DNA from: Leptothoe kymatousa TAU-MAC 1615 | GTDB lineage: Bacteria; Cyanobacteriota; Cyanobacteriia; Phormidesmidales; Phormidesmidaceae | Assembly (NCBI RefSeq): GCF_018739865.1 | Contig: NZ_JADOER010000011.1 | Coordinates: 186,001-250,000, forward strand | Reading direction: 5' to 3' | Length of the DNA stretch: 64,000 nt | Shown here: piece by piece, positions 41,001 to 49,236 of the stretch | Numbering within the stretch: the first letter of the stretch is position 1 | How the letters are laid out: the number at the start of each line of letters is the position of its first letter | Translations under genes and position numbers: made by a program | The notes under the pieces: generated by a model | Told to the model about the DNA's origin: nothing | The model's database searches: none | The model's input: only the letters and a program-made list of their open reading frames with translations

Positions 41001-43376
41001 GATCAGCCCCACATCCTCAATTTCTAAATCCCGAACAATAGTTTCCAGGGTGTTTTGGTCAATGGGTTCCAGGGCATCGTCATCGTCGACACCATAGTCA
41101 GAATCCAAGGAGTCGCTGGCTAATTTTTGGAGATCTTCATCCAGCTGTTCTACCAATTGCTTGTCAGCTAACTCAATCAGTAAACGCTGCTCAGTATCTG
41201 TCTCCACCAGATTGATTAAATCCTCATCGGCTGAAGCCGGGATATAAACATCATCAGGCACATTTTCTGAGACATCGACCGTACCCAACGGGGTCTCCGG
41301 GAGAATTTCCTCCAAAGACACCACCGTATCCGGCTGGTCCACGGGCGTAGCGTCGGAGTCGAGGGGCGCCGCAATACTATCGCCAAACAGGTTTTCAACC
41401 GTTGGCTCCAGCTCAGGGTCTCCCCCATCATCCAAATCCTCTGCCACCAAGGCTGGATCTGGGGCTGTGCCATCGCCTACGGCATCATTTTGAGCATCAT
41501 CGGATTGATCAAATAGCCAGTCTTCTGCAACCTGGCTAGCATCCAGCAGTTCCGTGTCAGTCAGCGGCTCAGCCAGCTCAAGATTTGTCTCTTCCAGGGC
41601 GACATCGTCATCGGCGAAACTGAATGCCAGCAGATCCTCGGACAGAGGGCTTGCATTGGGTTGCTCTGGAGCCGCGGCAGCTGGGCCATCGGCGGCGGGG
41701 CCATCGAGTTCTGGGCTAGCAATTTCTGGGCTAGCAATTTCTGGGCTAGCAATTTCTGGGCCATCGGCCTCTGGGCCATCGGCTTCTGATTCCGACAGAT
41801 CTACAGACGACTCGGACAGATCAAAGCCCGTATTAAATGTAAATAGTTCTCCATCGTCGGATTCTGGAGATAGGACGATGGACTCTAGTGCTTCATCTGA
41901 GAGGGTTGATTCGGTGGCGCTGTCTGCCCCCAGGGCCAATAGTCCCAGACTCTCATCCATATCGCCTAGGCCAGCATCCAAGTTTAAGGATGCATCGCTT
42001 TGGGACGCTAGGGCAGCCTCTTGATCGTCAAATAGTGGAATTTTATCGGCGCTCAGATCATCATCATTGGCACCAGAAGCGCTAGCATCTGCGATCGCAG
42101 TTTCCAACGGCCCCGGCAAATCCCCAGATTGAACCGCCCCGTCCTCCAAAGCTTCCAGGCTCTGAATCCCCATCTCCAGGCCAGGGGCATCTTCCTCAAA
42201 GTTAAGATCACCATCCAGAATCAGATCATCGTCCAGGAGCGCTAAATCAGGATCCACCGCAAGATCATCACCCGTTTGCCCCGGCGCAACCTCGCCATCC
42301 CCTTGAGGCGCTTCATCATCCAGCATCAAATCTGGATCGATACCAATGGCCGGCTGAGTCGTTGGCGCGCCAATTTCTTCTTCTAACGCTAAATTTTCCA
42401 GGGCCTGGTCCAACTCATCCAATTGAATCGGATCCAAATCAACTTCCACCCCACCCGGAATCGGCTCCTGGGCAACGTTCTTCTGCTCAGACGCTAAATC
42501 CCCAGCCAAATAAGAAGACGCATCTTGCCCCAGCTGTTGCGCCAAATGATTCACAAACGCATGGAAAATAACTTCCCCTTGACGACCCAAACCATGCATT
42601 TGGGATAGCCCTTCCTCCAAAGAGTCGCGATAACTATCCACGCTCTTTTGCAAAGAGTCAAAAACAGCGGCCAACGTAGCATCTAACTTTAAAAGCAGAT
42701 GATCCGACTGGGCCTGCAACAATCGCACTTGCTCTAATCGCTGACCCGATAGCAACGGTGCCGGATTTTCTGACGTCGACAGCTGCTCGACGGCGGCGGC
42801 CTCCATGGTGGCAATATTTTGCACCATCTGCGTCGACAACTGCTCCTGCAGACGCTGCATCAAGGTTTCCAAAAAGGCCGTGAGCTGCTCCTCAGAGTGC
42901 AACGGAACCACCGAATTGCCACGCTGCTGAGCCTCCAGCACATTCAACTCCGCCTGCAGACTTTCCCGCTTTTGTTGCAATACCTCCAGCTCTTGACGCA
43001 TGGGCCGCAGGGAATTTTCACGGAGATAGCGCATCTCCAGCATTAATTCCTGCAAAACCTGAGAGGCTTCCTGCTCAGTCTTAGCAGCACTATTAGACGG
43101 CTGAGGCGAAACCAGCTGACCTGTGCCAGGATCTAAGGGACCCCAACCACCCGGAGACTCCAATTCTTGATCTAGGGATTGCAAATAGTCAGAGAGCTTA
43201 CTCAGAAGCTGCCGCTGTCGATCTGCCTCCCCCGACAAACCCAACGATAAGCGAGACGCTGGCTTGGCTAGGGTAGCTTCTATTTCAGCAATTAGGCGTT
43301 GGATTTGATCCTTTTGAGAAGTCACAGTGAGGCCTTTCAACAACGAACTCTGCAAAGCGGAGGGTACCCGCCCCAT
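38067..43376 (-). CDS. Giant acidic protein: coiled coil, long disordered region, Hsp70/actin-like C-terminal domain
   Basis: About 1769 residues from the ATG at 43376 (a TTG lies one codon before). Residues 1-300 are mostly coiled coil. Residues ~310-1160 are a highly acidic, Asp/Glu/Ser/Leu-rich, low-complexity, probably disordered stretch including three 15-bp repeats (EIASP x3). Residues ~1160-1640 form an Hsp70/actin-like domain: phosphate-1 LGLDVGSTGLSAVL (~1168), and the adenosine motif VVCTGGSASLPAIARLL (~1583). The expected phosphate-2 motif DLGGGT is replaced by VISAGATMTE (~1397), lacking the catalytic Asp, so ATP hydrolysis is doubtful. Residues ~1640-1769 are an extra helical tail. 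Function is unknown; the fold suggests a scaffolding or chaperone-like role. Confidence 0.82.
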   Translation of the reverse strand: MGRVPSALQSSLLKGLTVTSQKDQIQRLIAEIEATLAKPASRLSLGLSGEADRQRQLLSKLSDYLQSLDQELESPGGWGPLDPGTGQLVSPQPSNSAAKTEQEASQVLQELMLEMRYLRENSLRPMRQELEVLQQKRESLQAELNVLEAQQRGNSVVPLHSEEQLTAFLETLMQRLQEQLSTQMVQNIATMEAAAVEQLSTSENPAPLLSGQRLEQVRLLQAQSDHLLLKLDATLAAVFDSLQKSVDSYRDSLEEGLSQMHGLGRQGEVIFHAFVNHLAQQLGQDASSYLAGDLASEQKNVAQEPIPGGVEVDLDPIQLDELDQALENLALEEEIGAPTTQPAIGIDPDLMLDDEAPQGDGEVAPGQTGDDLAVDPDLALLDDDLILDGDLNFEEDAPGLEMGIQSLEALEDGAVQSGDLPGPLETAIADASASGANDDDLSADKIPLFDDQEAALASQSDASLNLDAGLGDMDESLGLLALGADSATESTLSDEALESIVLSPESDDGELFTFNTGFDLSESSVDLSESEADGPEADGPEIASPEIASPEIASPELDGPAADGPAAAAPEQPNASPLSEDLLAFSFADDDVALEETNLELAEPLTDTELLDASQVAEDWLFDQSDDAQNDAVGDGTAPDPALVAEDLDDGGDPELEPTVENLFGDSIAAPLDSDATPVDQPDTVVSLEEILPETPLGTVDVSENVPDDVYIPASADEDLINLVETDTEQRLLIELADKQLVEQLDEDLQKLASDSLDSDYGVDDDDALEPIDQNTLETIVRDLEIEDVGLIDSSEGEDADEGPFEQGLVEQGLVDADPAAQDLVVDALPETPLVEDQSDRDLFGSFTTDALAVDADALAVSSDGDQEARVDLPEFDQTFDSFGDDGDSLDDAIPDSLADELADLSQQSNALSEQIDDTDIQLLSDLEEPVVALDELATEVPTVENAAPHLDSASTPDVPLDGEGADGEDLDSSEFLQAEQQAFWQTLANGDSGADGANLTAEATDVAPLAELSLGVDPLAATSEATSDAEPDFDDLLVLDDLDVSSEEPSSEGNLDLGDLDDLFGQSTLPDLEELDQDSLDMAPTEPADPLTVLGLDTSSSTEMRLPQVDAPDAFVDRDVETLADVPSADVDLIPESTADVSLASSVPPVKTALPVVDIEGAWFLGLDVGSTGLSAVLMNRRTGQVYPLYWQMDSSEAKHFRLPAMAVVTAAQETVAVGHDALGDLEDLMDAFGPKMADLIGVNRLKPLLKVAVGHGQTLPNSDPWLRWSDTVELPMLQVLQSMVALLKSVVDRGQAVGLDGDNLAQVWTKLQGVIVGYPTNWPDTYSFNLREAILMAGIITQPEQIVFVEDSIATVLSGLPDPNEVSVAETVSLSRQPSLYNCQWQDGTVVISAGATMTELGLVHVPKDLSSLNYGDFALRSFAYAGDALDQDIICQLLLPAERSQPLGADDVATTSWDWQGHLSSEDGDWSQLRLNDLTLPAVGHVDWAQRYRLQHRLLTSNLGQSLLAVARHLKLVLQQKSQARITLAGQQWLIKRSHLEQLVFLPYIHRINRYLNVLLSQHTVDAQAIKQVVCTGGSASLPAIARLLRSKFPNATIIQDTYAAELPQSCSRVAYGLVNIARYPHVFNITRQQYSDYFLLMELLRVFPQQPLPVGAIMHLLEQRGINTQACHLHILALLEGHLPPGLVPTTADRGLICDRTTDLPTYRALLQTPLFSKTVTESGGQIYIPNEAQAEQLRAYCNRLLLHKAQTLEEPLIAHLEVAV
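41709..41753 (-). repeat. 15-bp exact tandem repeat, three copies
   Basis: TTCTGGGCTAGCAAT is repeated three times exactly (41709-41723, 41724-41738, 41739-41753), then decays into TTCTGGGCC-type units. On the minus strand it encodes IASPE repeats in the acidic linker. Unit exactness suggests recent slippage. Confidence 0.85.
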
Positions 43377-43379
43377 CAA

Positions 43380-43891
43380 GGACAGGGCAACACCAACCTA
43401 TGGAATGCCCAAAGTGTAAAGCAGGCTGGCTAAAAAATCACAATTTCCTCCTATCTACAGGCATCTAGGGAAAAATCCTGACAATGCCATTGAGGATCAG
43501 CGCTATCTAGCAATGCACCTTGAGATGCATGCCATCCTAGTCGATAGGCCCCGGCTTACAGCCAGCATATGAAGTTACGTTAAGAGCCGAGGGGGATAGG
43601 AGGATAATGCAATCGTGCTGTACCCTGATTTAGGCAAACACATAGTGAACTAAAGACAAACTAATCCTGCATGTTTAGGGGAGCCGTTGTCTTAACTATT
43701 AAGCTGGTTTAACCCAGCACGGATGCTTTCGGGCACAATCCTCAGGGTTTTTGCATTTCCCCAAGCATCATTTGGATGAGGTCAACGGGGGTTTGGCTAC
43801 GCATTGTGCCAAACATCGATCGTCTAAATAATGATCTCTATGTTTAATTTTCTTGTTTAATGAGTCCACGTAATCATGGCCTCCCCCTCCT
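43380..43891. other. Divergent spacer between the giant gene and the Crp/Fnr gene
   Basis: About 510 bp. No gene supported. It must hold promoters for both directions. A 22-codon frame at 43400 starting MECPKCKAGW looks like a zinc-finger start but stops at once. Nothing else could be assigned. Confidence 0.45.
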
Positions 43892-44596
43892 ATGGACAGC
43901 AGATTCGGCACCCGAGATAGTTCAGCCAGTGAAAACCTGATTGCAACGGCTCCATTTTTCCAAGCGTTACCTGAAGCTACTGTTCAGCAGGCAACTGCGC
44001 AGGTTGTGACACGGCGCCACCCCGCTGGACAAGTATTGCTATTGGAAAATGATTGGGGGAACTCGGTCTATTTCATTTTGGATGGCTGGGTGAAAATCCG
44101 CACCTATAACCTAGATGGCAAAGAAGTAACGCTCAATATTTTGGGCAAAGGTGAGCTGTTCGGTGAAATGGCGCCCCTCGAAGCGGTGCCCCGCTCCACG
44201 GACGTTATTACCCTGGCAACGACCATGATTGGCAGTATGCCGGCTCAAGATTTTGTCAGCTTGCTCAACAGTGAACCGCAGGCGGGTATTCGTTTAGCGA
44301 AATTAATGGCACGACGGTTACGCCAAGTGAATCGTCGCCTACGACTGCGGGAATCGGATAGCCAATCGCGCGTGGCAGATGTTTTATTATTTTTGGCCGA
44401 TGGACAAGGCACCCAGGGCGCAGACGGCGTAGAAATTCCGAATTTGCCCCACCGTGAGCTCAGTAGCTTAAGTGGTTTGGCGCGAGAAACCGTAACCCGC
44501 GTTTTAAGCAAATTAGAAAAGAAAGGGTTGATTAACCGGGAACGGGATCTGATTCGCATTCCGTCGCTGGATTCATTGGAAAAGTTATTGGTCTAG
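43892..44596 (+). CDS. Crp/Fnr-family transcriptional regulator
   Basis: A 234-residue regulator. The N-terminal effector domain (~20-140) includes GWVKIRTYNLDGKEVTLNILGKGELFGEMAPLEAVPRSTDVI; the E and the R-S pair match cAMP-contact positions of Crp, so cAMP binding is plausible. The C-terminal helix-turn-helix (~165-225) includes LSSLSGLARETVTRVLSKLEKKGLI. It precedes a DUF2232 gene by ~50 bp on the same strand. It is not obviously NtcA; targets are unknown. Confidence 0.88.
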   Translation: MDSRFGTRDSSASENLIATAPFFQALPEATVQQATAQVVTRRHPAGQVLLLENDWGNSVYFILDGWVKIRTYNLDGKEVTLNILGKGELFGEMAPLEAVPRSTDVITLATTMIGSMPAQDFVSLLNSEPQAGIRLAKLMARRLRQVNRRLRLRESDSQSRVADVLLFLADGQGTQGADGVEIPNLPHRELSSLSGLARETVTRVLSKLEKKGLINRERDLIRIPSLDSLEKLLV

Positions 44597-44649
44597 CCAT
44601 ATTCTTGGCTTCAAGATTAAGATTTTGGTTAGGTTAACATTGAAGCACC

Positions 44650-45456
44650 ATGGGGCAGCCAGAAGACTATCAGGCAGAAAAACAGGCAGCCGGTGTGTCA
44701 GGTAGCGGTAGTTCGGATGAATTGGATGAATTGGACCTAGATCGTCCCTGGATCGAAGATGATGATCCGAAGGATGTGTCTACCGCCAATAGGTCAACCA
44801 CGATCACGGCTCCGGGGGACAAGGGACCTGTGGCCCTAGTGGAAACTGCCTTTTTGGCCAGTGCCGCTAGTTTGATGTGGCTGATTAATCTATATTTTCC
44901 CCCCGGTCCCCTGTTGCGTATTTTATTTCCAGTCCCCATTGCCCTGGTGTACCTGCGCTGGAATTATCGTTCGGCCTGGATGGCGACAGTTGTTTCAGGT
45001 TTGCTCCTCGGGATTTTAATTGGCCCACCCCGCAGCCTTCTCTACGTTATTCCCTACGGGGTACTGGGCGTGCAACTGGGGTATCACTGGCGGCGTCAGG
45101 CATCGTGGCTATTGTCTTTGCCCATCGGAGCATTGATTGTCACCCTGGGCATTTTCTTTCGCATTTGGCTGCTGTCGTGGATGGCTGGGGAAGACCTGTG
45201 GGGGTATTTAGTTGCCCAAGTGGTGCAACTAACCGACTGGGTGACCAATCGACTGTTAGATTTTGGCTTACTGAGCTTGGGGGGCATCAGCCAACCTAGC
45301 CCTGGCATTATTCAAATTGCAGCCGTTGCCATGGTGTTTATGAGCAGCGTTGTTTATTTATTCACCGTCCATTTAACCGCTTGGATATTGTTAGAACGCA
45401 TGGGCATCCCCATGCCGCCACCGCCCCAGTGGGTACAGCAAATTTTGGATGAATAG
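44650..45456 (+). CDS. DUF2232 membrane protein
   Basis: A 268-residue protein. An acidic soluble N-terminus (~1-65) is followed by about seven membrane segments (AFLASAASLMWLINLYFPPGP, ILFPVPIALVYLRW and so on), matching DUF2232, a widespread membrane family with a possible transporter-like fold. The stop codon overlaps the ATG of the next gene by 8 bp (ATGAATAG), so the two are likely translated together. Confidence 0.82.
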   Translation: MGQPEDYQAEKQAAGVSGSGSSDELDELDLDRPWIEDDDPKDVSTANRSTTITAPGDKGPVALVETAFLASAASLMWLINLYFPPGPLLRILFPVPIALVYLRWNYRSAWMATVVSGLLLGILIGPPRSLLYVIPYGVLGVQLGYHWRRQASWLLSLPIGALIVTLGIFFRIWLLSWMAGEDLWGYLVAQVVQLTDWVTNRLLDFGLLSLGGISQPSPGIIQIAAVAMVFMSSVVYLFTVHLTAWILLERMGIPMPPPPQWVQQILDE

Positions 45457-46618
45457 GCCATCTGATCCATCGCCGCCGCTGCACCCTCCCCTAATTAGGC
45501 ACCACACCCATAGGGATATCACCCAACGGTGGCAGCAAACCTATCGGGGCAAACAACCTGGGTATGTCTGTGTTCTGGGGTTTACAGAAACGGCCCTCGT
45601 TGCCGACATTTCGGCCGCTGGCAACAGCCCCCAGGCGCGCCGATTCACCGCCTTGGCCGACGCTGAATTTATATATGGTGGCCCCACAGCAGGGGCGCAA
45701 TATCCATTGCCACCGTTGGTCGCAGGCGTATCCCCCGCGCTCTTAACTCGAGCCGTGGCGGCAGCACAACGGTGGCCGATCTATTTGTTTGATGCGGGGT
45801 TGCCCGATGCCCCCAGCGTGCCACATATTCCCCTAGGGGGAGCGATCTCACATTGCGTTAGCTCTGGGCAAGCGCTGAGTTTGCCCCAGGTACAACACCT
45901 ATTTGAAGCAGGGCTACATTGGGGGAAAATCCTGGGTCGTCGCTTTGCTGGCAGCTACCTGGTCGTGGGTGAATGCGTGGTGGCGGGCACCACCACCGCC
46001 CAAGCCGTGCTCACTGCCATGGGCTACGATGTGGCCGGATTAATGGGCAGCAGCCACCCCACTTGCAATCATCAGCAAAAAGCCGTGCTAATCCACACCG
46101 GATTAAGCAAGGCACAAAGTTTATCTAAAGGTTTGTCTGTATGGGCTGCGATCGCAGCAGTTGGTGACCCCATGCAGCCATTTGTTCTCGGTATGACCAT
46201 CAGCGCCAGCCATCATAGTGGCGTGCTCTTAGCTGGCGGCAGTCAAATGATTGCGGTTTATACAATGCTGCAAGAACTCAGCAGCCAATACCCATGGGAA
46301 CCAGAAAATGTCATCATTGGCACGACTCGATGGATTGTAAACGATACCACCAGTCAATTTCTTACCCTCGCCGCGACAGTTCCCACACCGCCAATCATCA
46401 GTAGTGAAATTTCATTCGAACAGTCAAACTATCCCCAGCTCAAGATTTTTGAAAAAGGCTTCGTCAAAGAAGGAGTTGGAGCAGGGGGATGTTTAATTGC
46501 AGGGCATCTATACCAAAACTGGCAACAACCTAAGTTCTTAAGCTCCATAGAAACATTATTAGAAAGCTGCCTGAACATCGTTGACTCTTCATCGACGCAA
46601 TCCAACCAGCAAACCTAA
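45449..46618 (+). CDS. cobT: Nicotinate-nucleotide phosphoribosyltransferase-like protein, CobT family (TIGR00303-type)
   Basis: A 389-residue protein of the cyanobacterial/archaeal CobT-like branch. CVLGFTETALVADISAAG, GECVVAGTTTAQAVLTAMGYDVAGLMGSSHP and AAIAAVGDPMQPFV are family marks, with a glycine-rich end FVKEGVGAGGCLIAGHLY. The family is thought to act in the lower-ligand step of cobamide (pseudo-B12) synthesis. It overlaps DUF2232 by 8 bp. Assigning the exact reaction is inferred from the family. Confidence 0.85.
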   Translation: MNRPSDPSPPLHPPLIRHHTHRDITQRWQQTYRGKQPGYVCVLGFTETALVADISAAGNSPQARRFTALADAEFIYGGPTAGAQYPLPPLVAGVSPALLTRAVAAAQRWPIYLFDAGLPDAPSVPHIPLGGAISHCVSSGQALSLPQVQHLFEAGLHWGKILGRRFAGSYLVVGECVVAGTTTAQAVLTAMGYDVAGLMGSSHPTCNHQQKAVLIHTGLSKAQSLSKGLSVWAAIAAVGDPMQPFVLGMTISASHHSGVLLAGGSQMIAVYTMLQELSSQYPWEPENVIIGTTRWIVNDTTSQFLTLAATVPTPPIISSEISFEQSNYPQLKIFEKGFVKEGVGAGGCLIAGHLYQNWQQPKFLSSIETLLESCLNIVDSSSTQSNQQT

Positions 46619-46667
46619 TTACCGTCTCGCCACATTCCAGACATGCCCCATCATCAGCCAGCTGTCT

Positions 46668-47036
46668 TTAACTACTAATGGCTCGTTTCGTAAGCAACTG
46701 CTCCTCCAATGCAGCAATGCGGTTGTAAGCCGCCGTTAACTGAGCGGTCAAACGCTGCACTTGAACCTCAGGAGATAGAGACTGATTCCCAGTCAGCTGA
46801 TCCGCACCAAAATGAGGCTCATCATTCAAAATATCCTTATGGTCCAGCGCCTCTTCCAAACCATTCATCGCCACACGCTCGGGGGGACTTACCCCAAACT
46901 TGGGACGTCCAGGCTCAACATTAGAATCCTGGCGCACTAGCAAATCAGATACTTTACAGTCAATTTGCTCTAGCAATTGCTGTAAAGTATCAACTCGATT
47001 TGACAAATGCGCTACTTTTTCTGGAGCAATATCCAT
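46668..47036 (-). CDS. Small coiled-coil protein of unknown function
   Basis: A 122-residue acidic protein with two coiled coils, APEKVAHLSNRVDTLQQLLEQIDCKV (~3-30) and VQRLTAQLTAAYNRIAALEEQLL (~90-115), joined by a flexible linker. No known domain. It lies tail-to-tail with the cobT gene. Confidence 0.65.
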   Translation of the reverse strand: MDIAPEKVAHLSNRVDTLQQLLEQIDCKVSDLLVRQDSNVEPGRPKFGVSPPERVAMNGLEEALDHKDILNDEPHFGADQLTGNQSLSPEVQVQRLTAQLTAAYNRIAALEEQLLTKRAISS

Positions 47037-47651
47037 GGACTAGCAAATTCTCAAATAACCCCTTCATCCTAAGAACGAGGTACCTAGTAAGGGGGCTTAT
47101 TACTTATTGATTTAACCTTTTGTTGTCAAGATTGAAATCATAGATAGATTAAATAAGCATCGTAGATTTTGCTCTATCTATTTATAGAATTCTTACATTT
47201 TTGGTTAAAATGTCCCAAAATCCTTACTAATTGCACAAATTAATTCCAAGCTATATGTGAATATATTTAGGCTCACCTAAAGCCCCACAGGGCCCATTAA
47301 CTAGCATTCGCAGGCAAAAATCGAAATAATTCGCCCAACTGTAAATGCCATCTGCGGCAGATGTAAGTTTTCTGAATTTCAGAAGGAATATAGGGTATAC
47401 TCCACGGAACCATCAGGTACACAAAAACGTACATCTTTCAAGAATTTAACGGTATTACCCGTTCCATTTGCTTGCGTACGATAGTATAAGTAGACCTTGA
47501 CACCACAACCTAAATCATCTCTATAAGTTTATGGATCTTGGCGAGATGTTTAGAATAAGGAGTCAGACAAATAATCGTTATTCGTCTGTACTAGATGTTT
47601 GTGAAACCCATCCATCATTGTTTTAAGCGATTGGGGGCAGTGAATTAACTA
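47037..47651. other. Gene-free divergent region with paired palindromes
   Basis: About 615 bp, AT-rich, without a supported frame. It contains two adjacent 15-nt palindromes, CATCTGCGGCAGATG (47349-47363) and TTCTGAATTTCAGAA (47370-47384), which could be operators or a two-hairpin leader of the gene at 47652. Promoters for both flanking genes should lie here. Confidence 0.5.
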
Positions 47652-48341
47652 ATGTCACCCAAATCTTCTTCAATGACAGATACAACGGCGTTCGTGGCTG
47701 GATGTGCCACGACCGGTGTAGCCGTTTTGGTATTGCTACTAGCAAGAGTTGGGTTTCAGACATCGGCGGCTGAGGTCCCTCCAAGCTCGGCCACGCCAGA
47801 AACAGTCGTTCCCGTTCCCCAATCGCCCATACAAACCGTTGACGAGGGGTTGAACGAAGACGTTAAGCAAGAATTAGACCGTCAGCGCGATCTAACCGCT
47901 AAGTTAGAAAATCAGCTGGTTCAGCAGGAAATGCTGGCGCGTAATTTAGAAAATCAGCTAAAGCAGCAGCAGGAAGAAACACGGGCCGTGTTGTCACAGA
48001 TGCGGGAATATCAGCGCTCGGTGGATACCCTATCGTTGCAAAACGGTCATCTGGTAGCGGCACAATCTAGCCAGAACGATAGCAGCGCTAATATCCAGAC
48101 GATTTTGCTATGGATGGGCGGCGGACTATTGCTGGTGATGGTGATTGGTGGTGGGGCCGTATTGCTTTGCCTGGTTTTAGTATCGGGAAGACAACGCCGG
48201 GAAGAGCGGACAGTGCCGGTTGTCTATCCGTTTCAGATGCCTGCTCCACCCACTGGCTATCGATATTATGAACAGGAATTTTTGCCCCCTCCCACGATGA
48301 GGCATAAGCGGGCAAATGCAACTTATTACGATGTGGATTAA
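47652..48341 (+). CDS. Membrane protein with periplasmic-type coiled coil, unknown function
   Basis: A 229-residue protein. A helix at ~8-28 (AFVAGCATTGVAVLVLLLARVGF), a Gln/Glu-rich coiled coil (~70-125) containing two similar LENQL units, and a second helix at ~150-177 followed by a basic, Pro/Tyr-rich tail. Two membrane helices flanking a coiled coil suggest a short spanning scaffold. Function unknown. Confidence 0.65.
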   Translation: MSPKSSSMTDTTAFVAGCATTGVAVLVLLLARVGFQTSAAEVPPSSATPETVVPVPQSPIQTVDEGLNEDVKQELDRQRDLTAKLENQLVQQEMLARNLENQLKQQQEETRAVLSQMREYQRSVDTLSLQNGHLVAAQSSQNDSSANIQTILLWMGGGLLLVMVIGGGAVLLCLVLVSGRQRREERTVPVVYPFQMPAPPTGYRYYEQEFLPPPTMRHKRANATYYDVD

Positions 48342-48460
48342 TTGATCTTCAAGCAAATCAGTCTAACGTTCATTGCTACCCTGGTTAGCGAAGCAATATA
48401 GACTGGCCTATTCTCTGATGAAACACATCAAATCATCCAAATGCTAGCAACAACCCACAA

Positions 48461-48490
48461 AAACCAACCTGGGATTTACCAGGTTGGTTT
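48461..48490 (+). terminator. Rho-independent terminator (bidirectional)
   Basis: AAACCAACCTGG (48461-48472) and CCAGGTTGGTTT (48479-48490) form a perfect 12-bp stem with a 6-nt loop. It ends the gene at 47652 and, read backwards, could support the minus-strand gene at 48528. Confidence 0.85.
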
Positions 48491-48521
48491 AAGCTTCTAA
48501 CTAATCTAGCTTTTGAAAAAT

Positions 48522-48539
48522 GCCAGGCTATAGCCTGGC
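48522..48539 (-). terminator. Terminator hairpin overlapping a stop codon
   Basis: GCCAGGCTATAGCCTGGC is an 18-bp perfect palindrome; its TAG is the stop codon of the minus-strand gene. On the minus strand it is followed by ATTTTTC, a fair intrinsic terminator. Its overlap with the last codons saves space. Confidence 0.75.
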
Positions 48540-49007
48540 TTCTAGATTTTTCAAGATAACTTGGCCAGGAACTTCAACAGTGGCAGTTATTTTTCGTTGT
48601 CCGCGAGTGCGTTCTATGGTGGGCATAATGGCAATCATGCTACCGTTACGTCTGTCGTAAATCGTTGGTTGTATCCAGTCACCATACTCAGAAGATCGTG
48701 GAAAGACGGCGTAGCCGGTGATGGTAGTCATGCCATTATTTCGGTTATATGCGGATCTGATGAGCTCAAAGGATACAGGGTTAGACTCTTCTACTACTTC
48801 GAAGATTTCATAGTCTGGTGCAACATATTCTGACTCAGTCGGCACAAATGATGGCGGCAAGGGAGCTGATGATGATGCACCATCGCCGCACATGTAGCCT
48901 AAATCCATATGCCGTCCGTTCATTTCCATGTAACAGGCGGAGTTTGCCTGCGCAGACGATGCCGAGGTGGCTAAGAGAAAGGCAAGAGCCAGCGTAAATT
49001 TATTCAT
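48528..49007 (-). CDS. Secreted protein of unknown function
   Basis: About 159 residues from the ATG at 49007 (MNKFTLALAFLLATSASSAQANS); an upstream TTG or similar start at 49031 adds 8 residues. Residues 1-22 form a signal peptide cleaved at AQA-N. The mature part holds CYMEMNGRHMDLGYMCGDG, with paired cysteines near residues 25 and 40 likely forming a disulfide, and a basic C-terminal beta-rich region ending in EARL. Family not recognised. Confidence 0.7.
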   Translation of the reverse strand: MNKFTLALAFLLATSASSAQANSACYMEMNGRHMDLGYMCGDGASSSAPLPPSFVPTESEYVAPDYEIFEVVEESNPVSFELIRSAYNRNNGMTTITGYAVFPRSSEYGDWIQPTIYDRRNGSMIAIMPTIERTRGQRKITATVEVPGQVILKNLEARL

Positions 49008-49156
49008 AGTGGTGGGTTTTCTAATAAGCACACAATCCTGTAGAACGGCATAACGTTCGAGGATAAGGTCAGAGTTCCCGGCAGTAATGCCTAGATTCGC
49101 GATGGGATCTAACGCTAGGGGACAGTACGGAACTTAGTTAGACGATAAATAGACAA

Positions 49157-49187
49157 AAACCGGCTCAGGGAATCCTGAGTCCGGTTT
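49157..49187. terminator. Orphan terminator-like hairpin in a divergent spacer
   Basis: AAACCGGCTCAGG (49157-49169) pairs with CCTGAG and CCGGTTT (49174-49187) with one bulged T. T-rich tails follow on both sides. It sits between two genes that run away from each other, so neither needs it as an end. It may close a short RNA or act as an attenuator for the gene at 49237. Confidence 0.6.
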
Positions 49188-49236
49188 GTTTTAACTATTT
49201 GTGCATCCAGTTAGAGATATTTAGAAACTGCCCACT

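Noticed and set aside
41709..41780. Short exact repeats that might be a CRISPR array
   Set aside because: They are contiguous 15-bp in-frame coding repeats without spacers.
43400..43468. Frame starting MECPKCKAGW, like an IS1-type zinc-finger start
   Set aside because: It stops after 22 codons and no terminal inverted repeats or transposase remnant follow.
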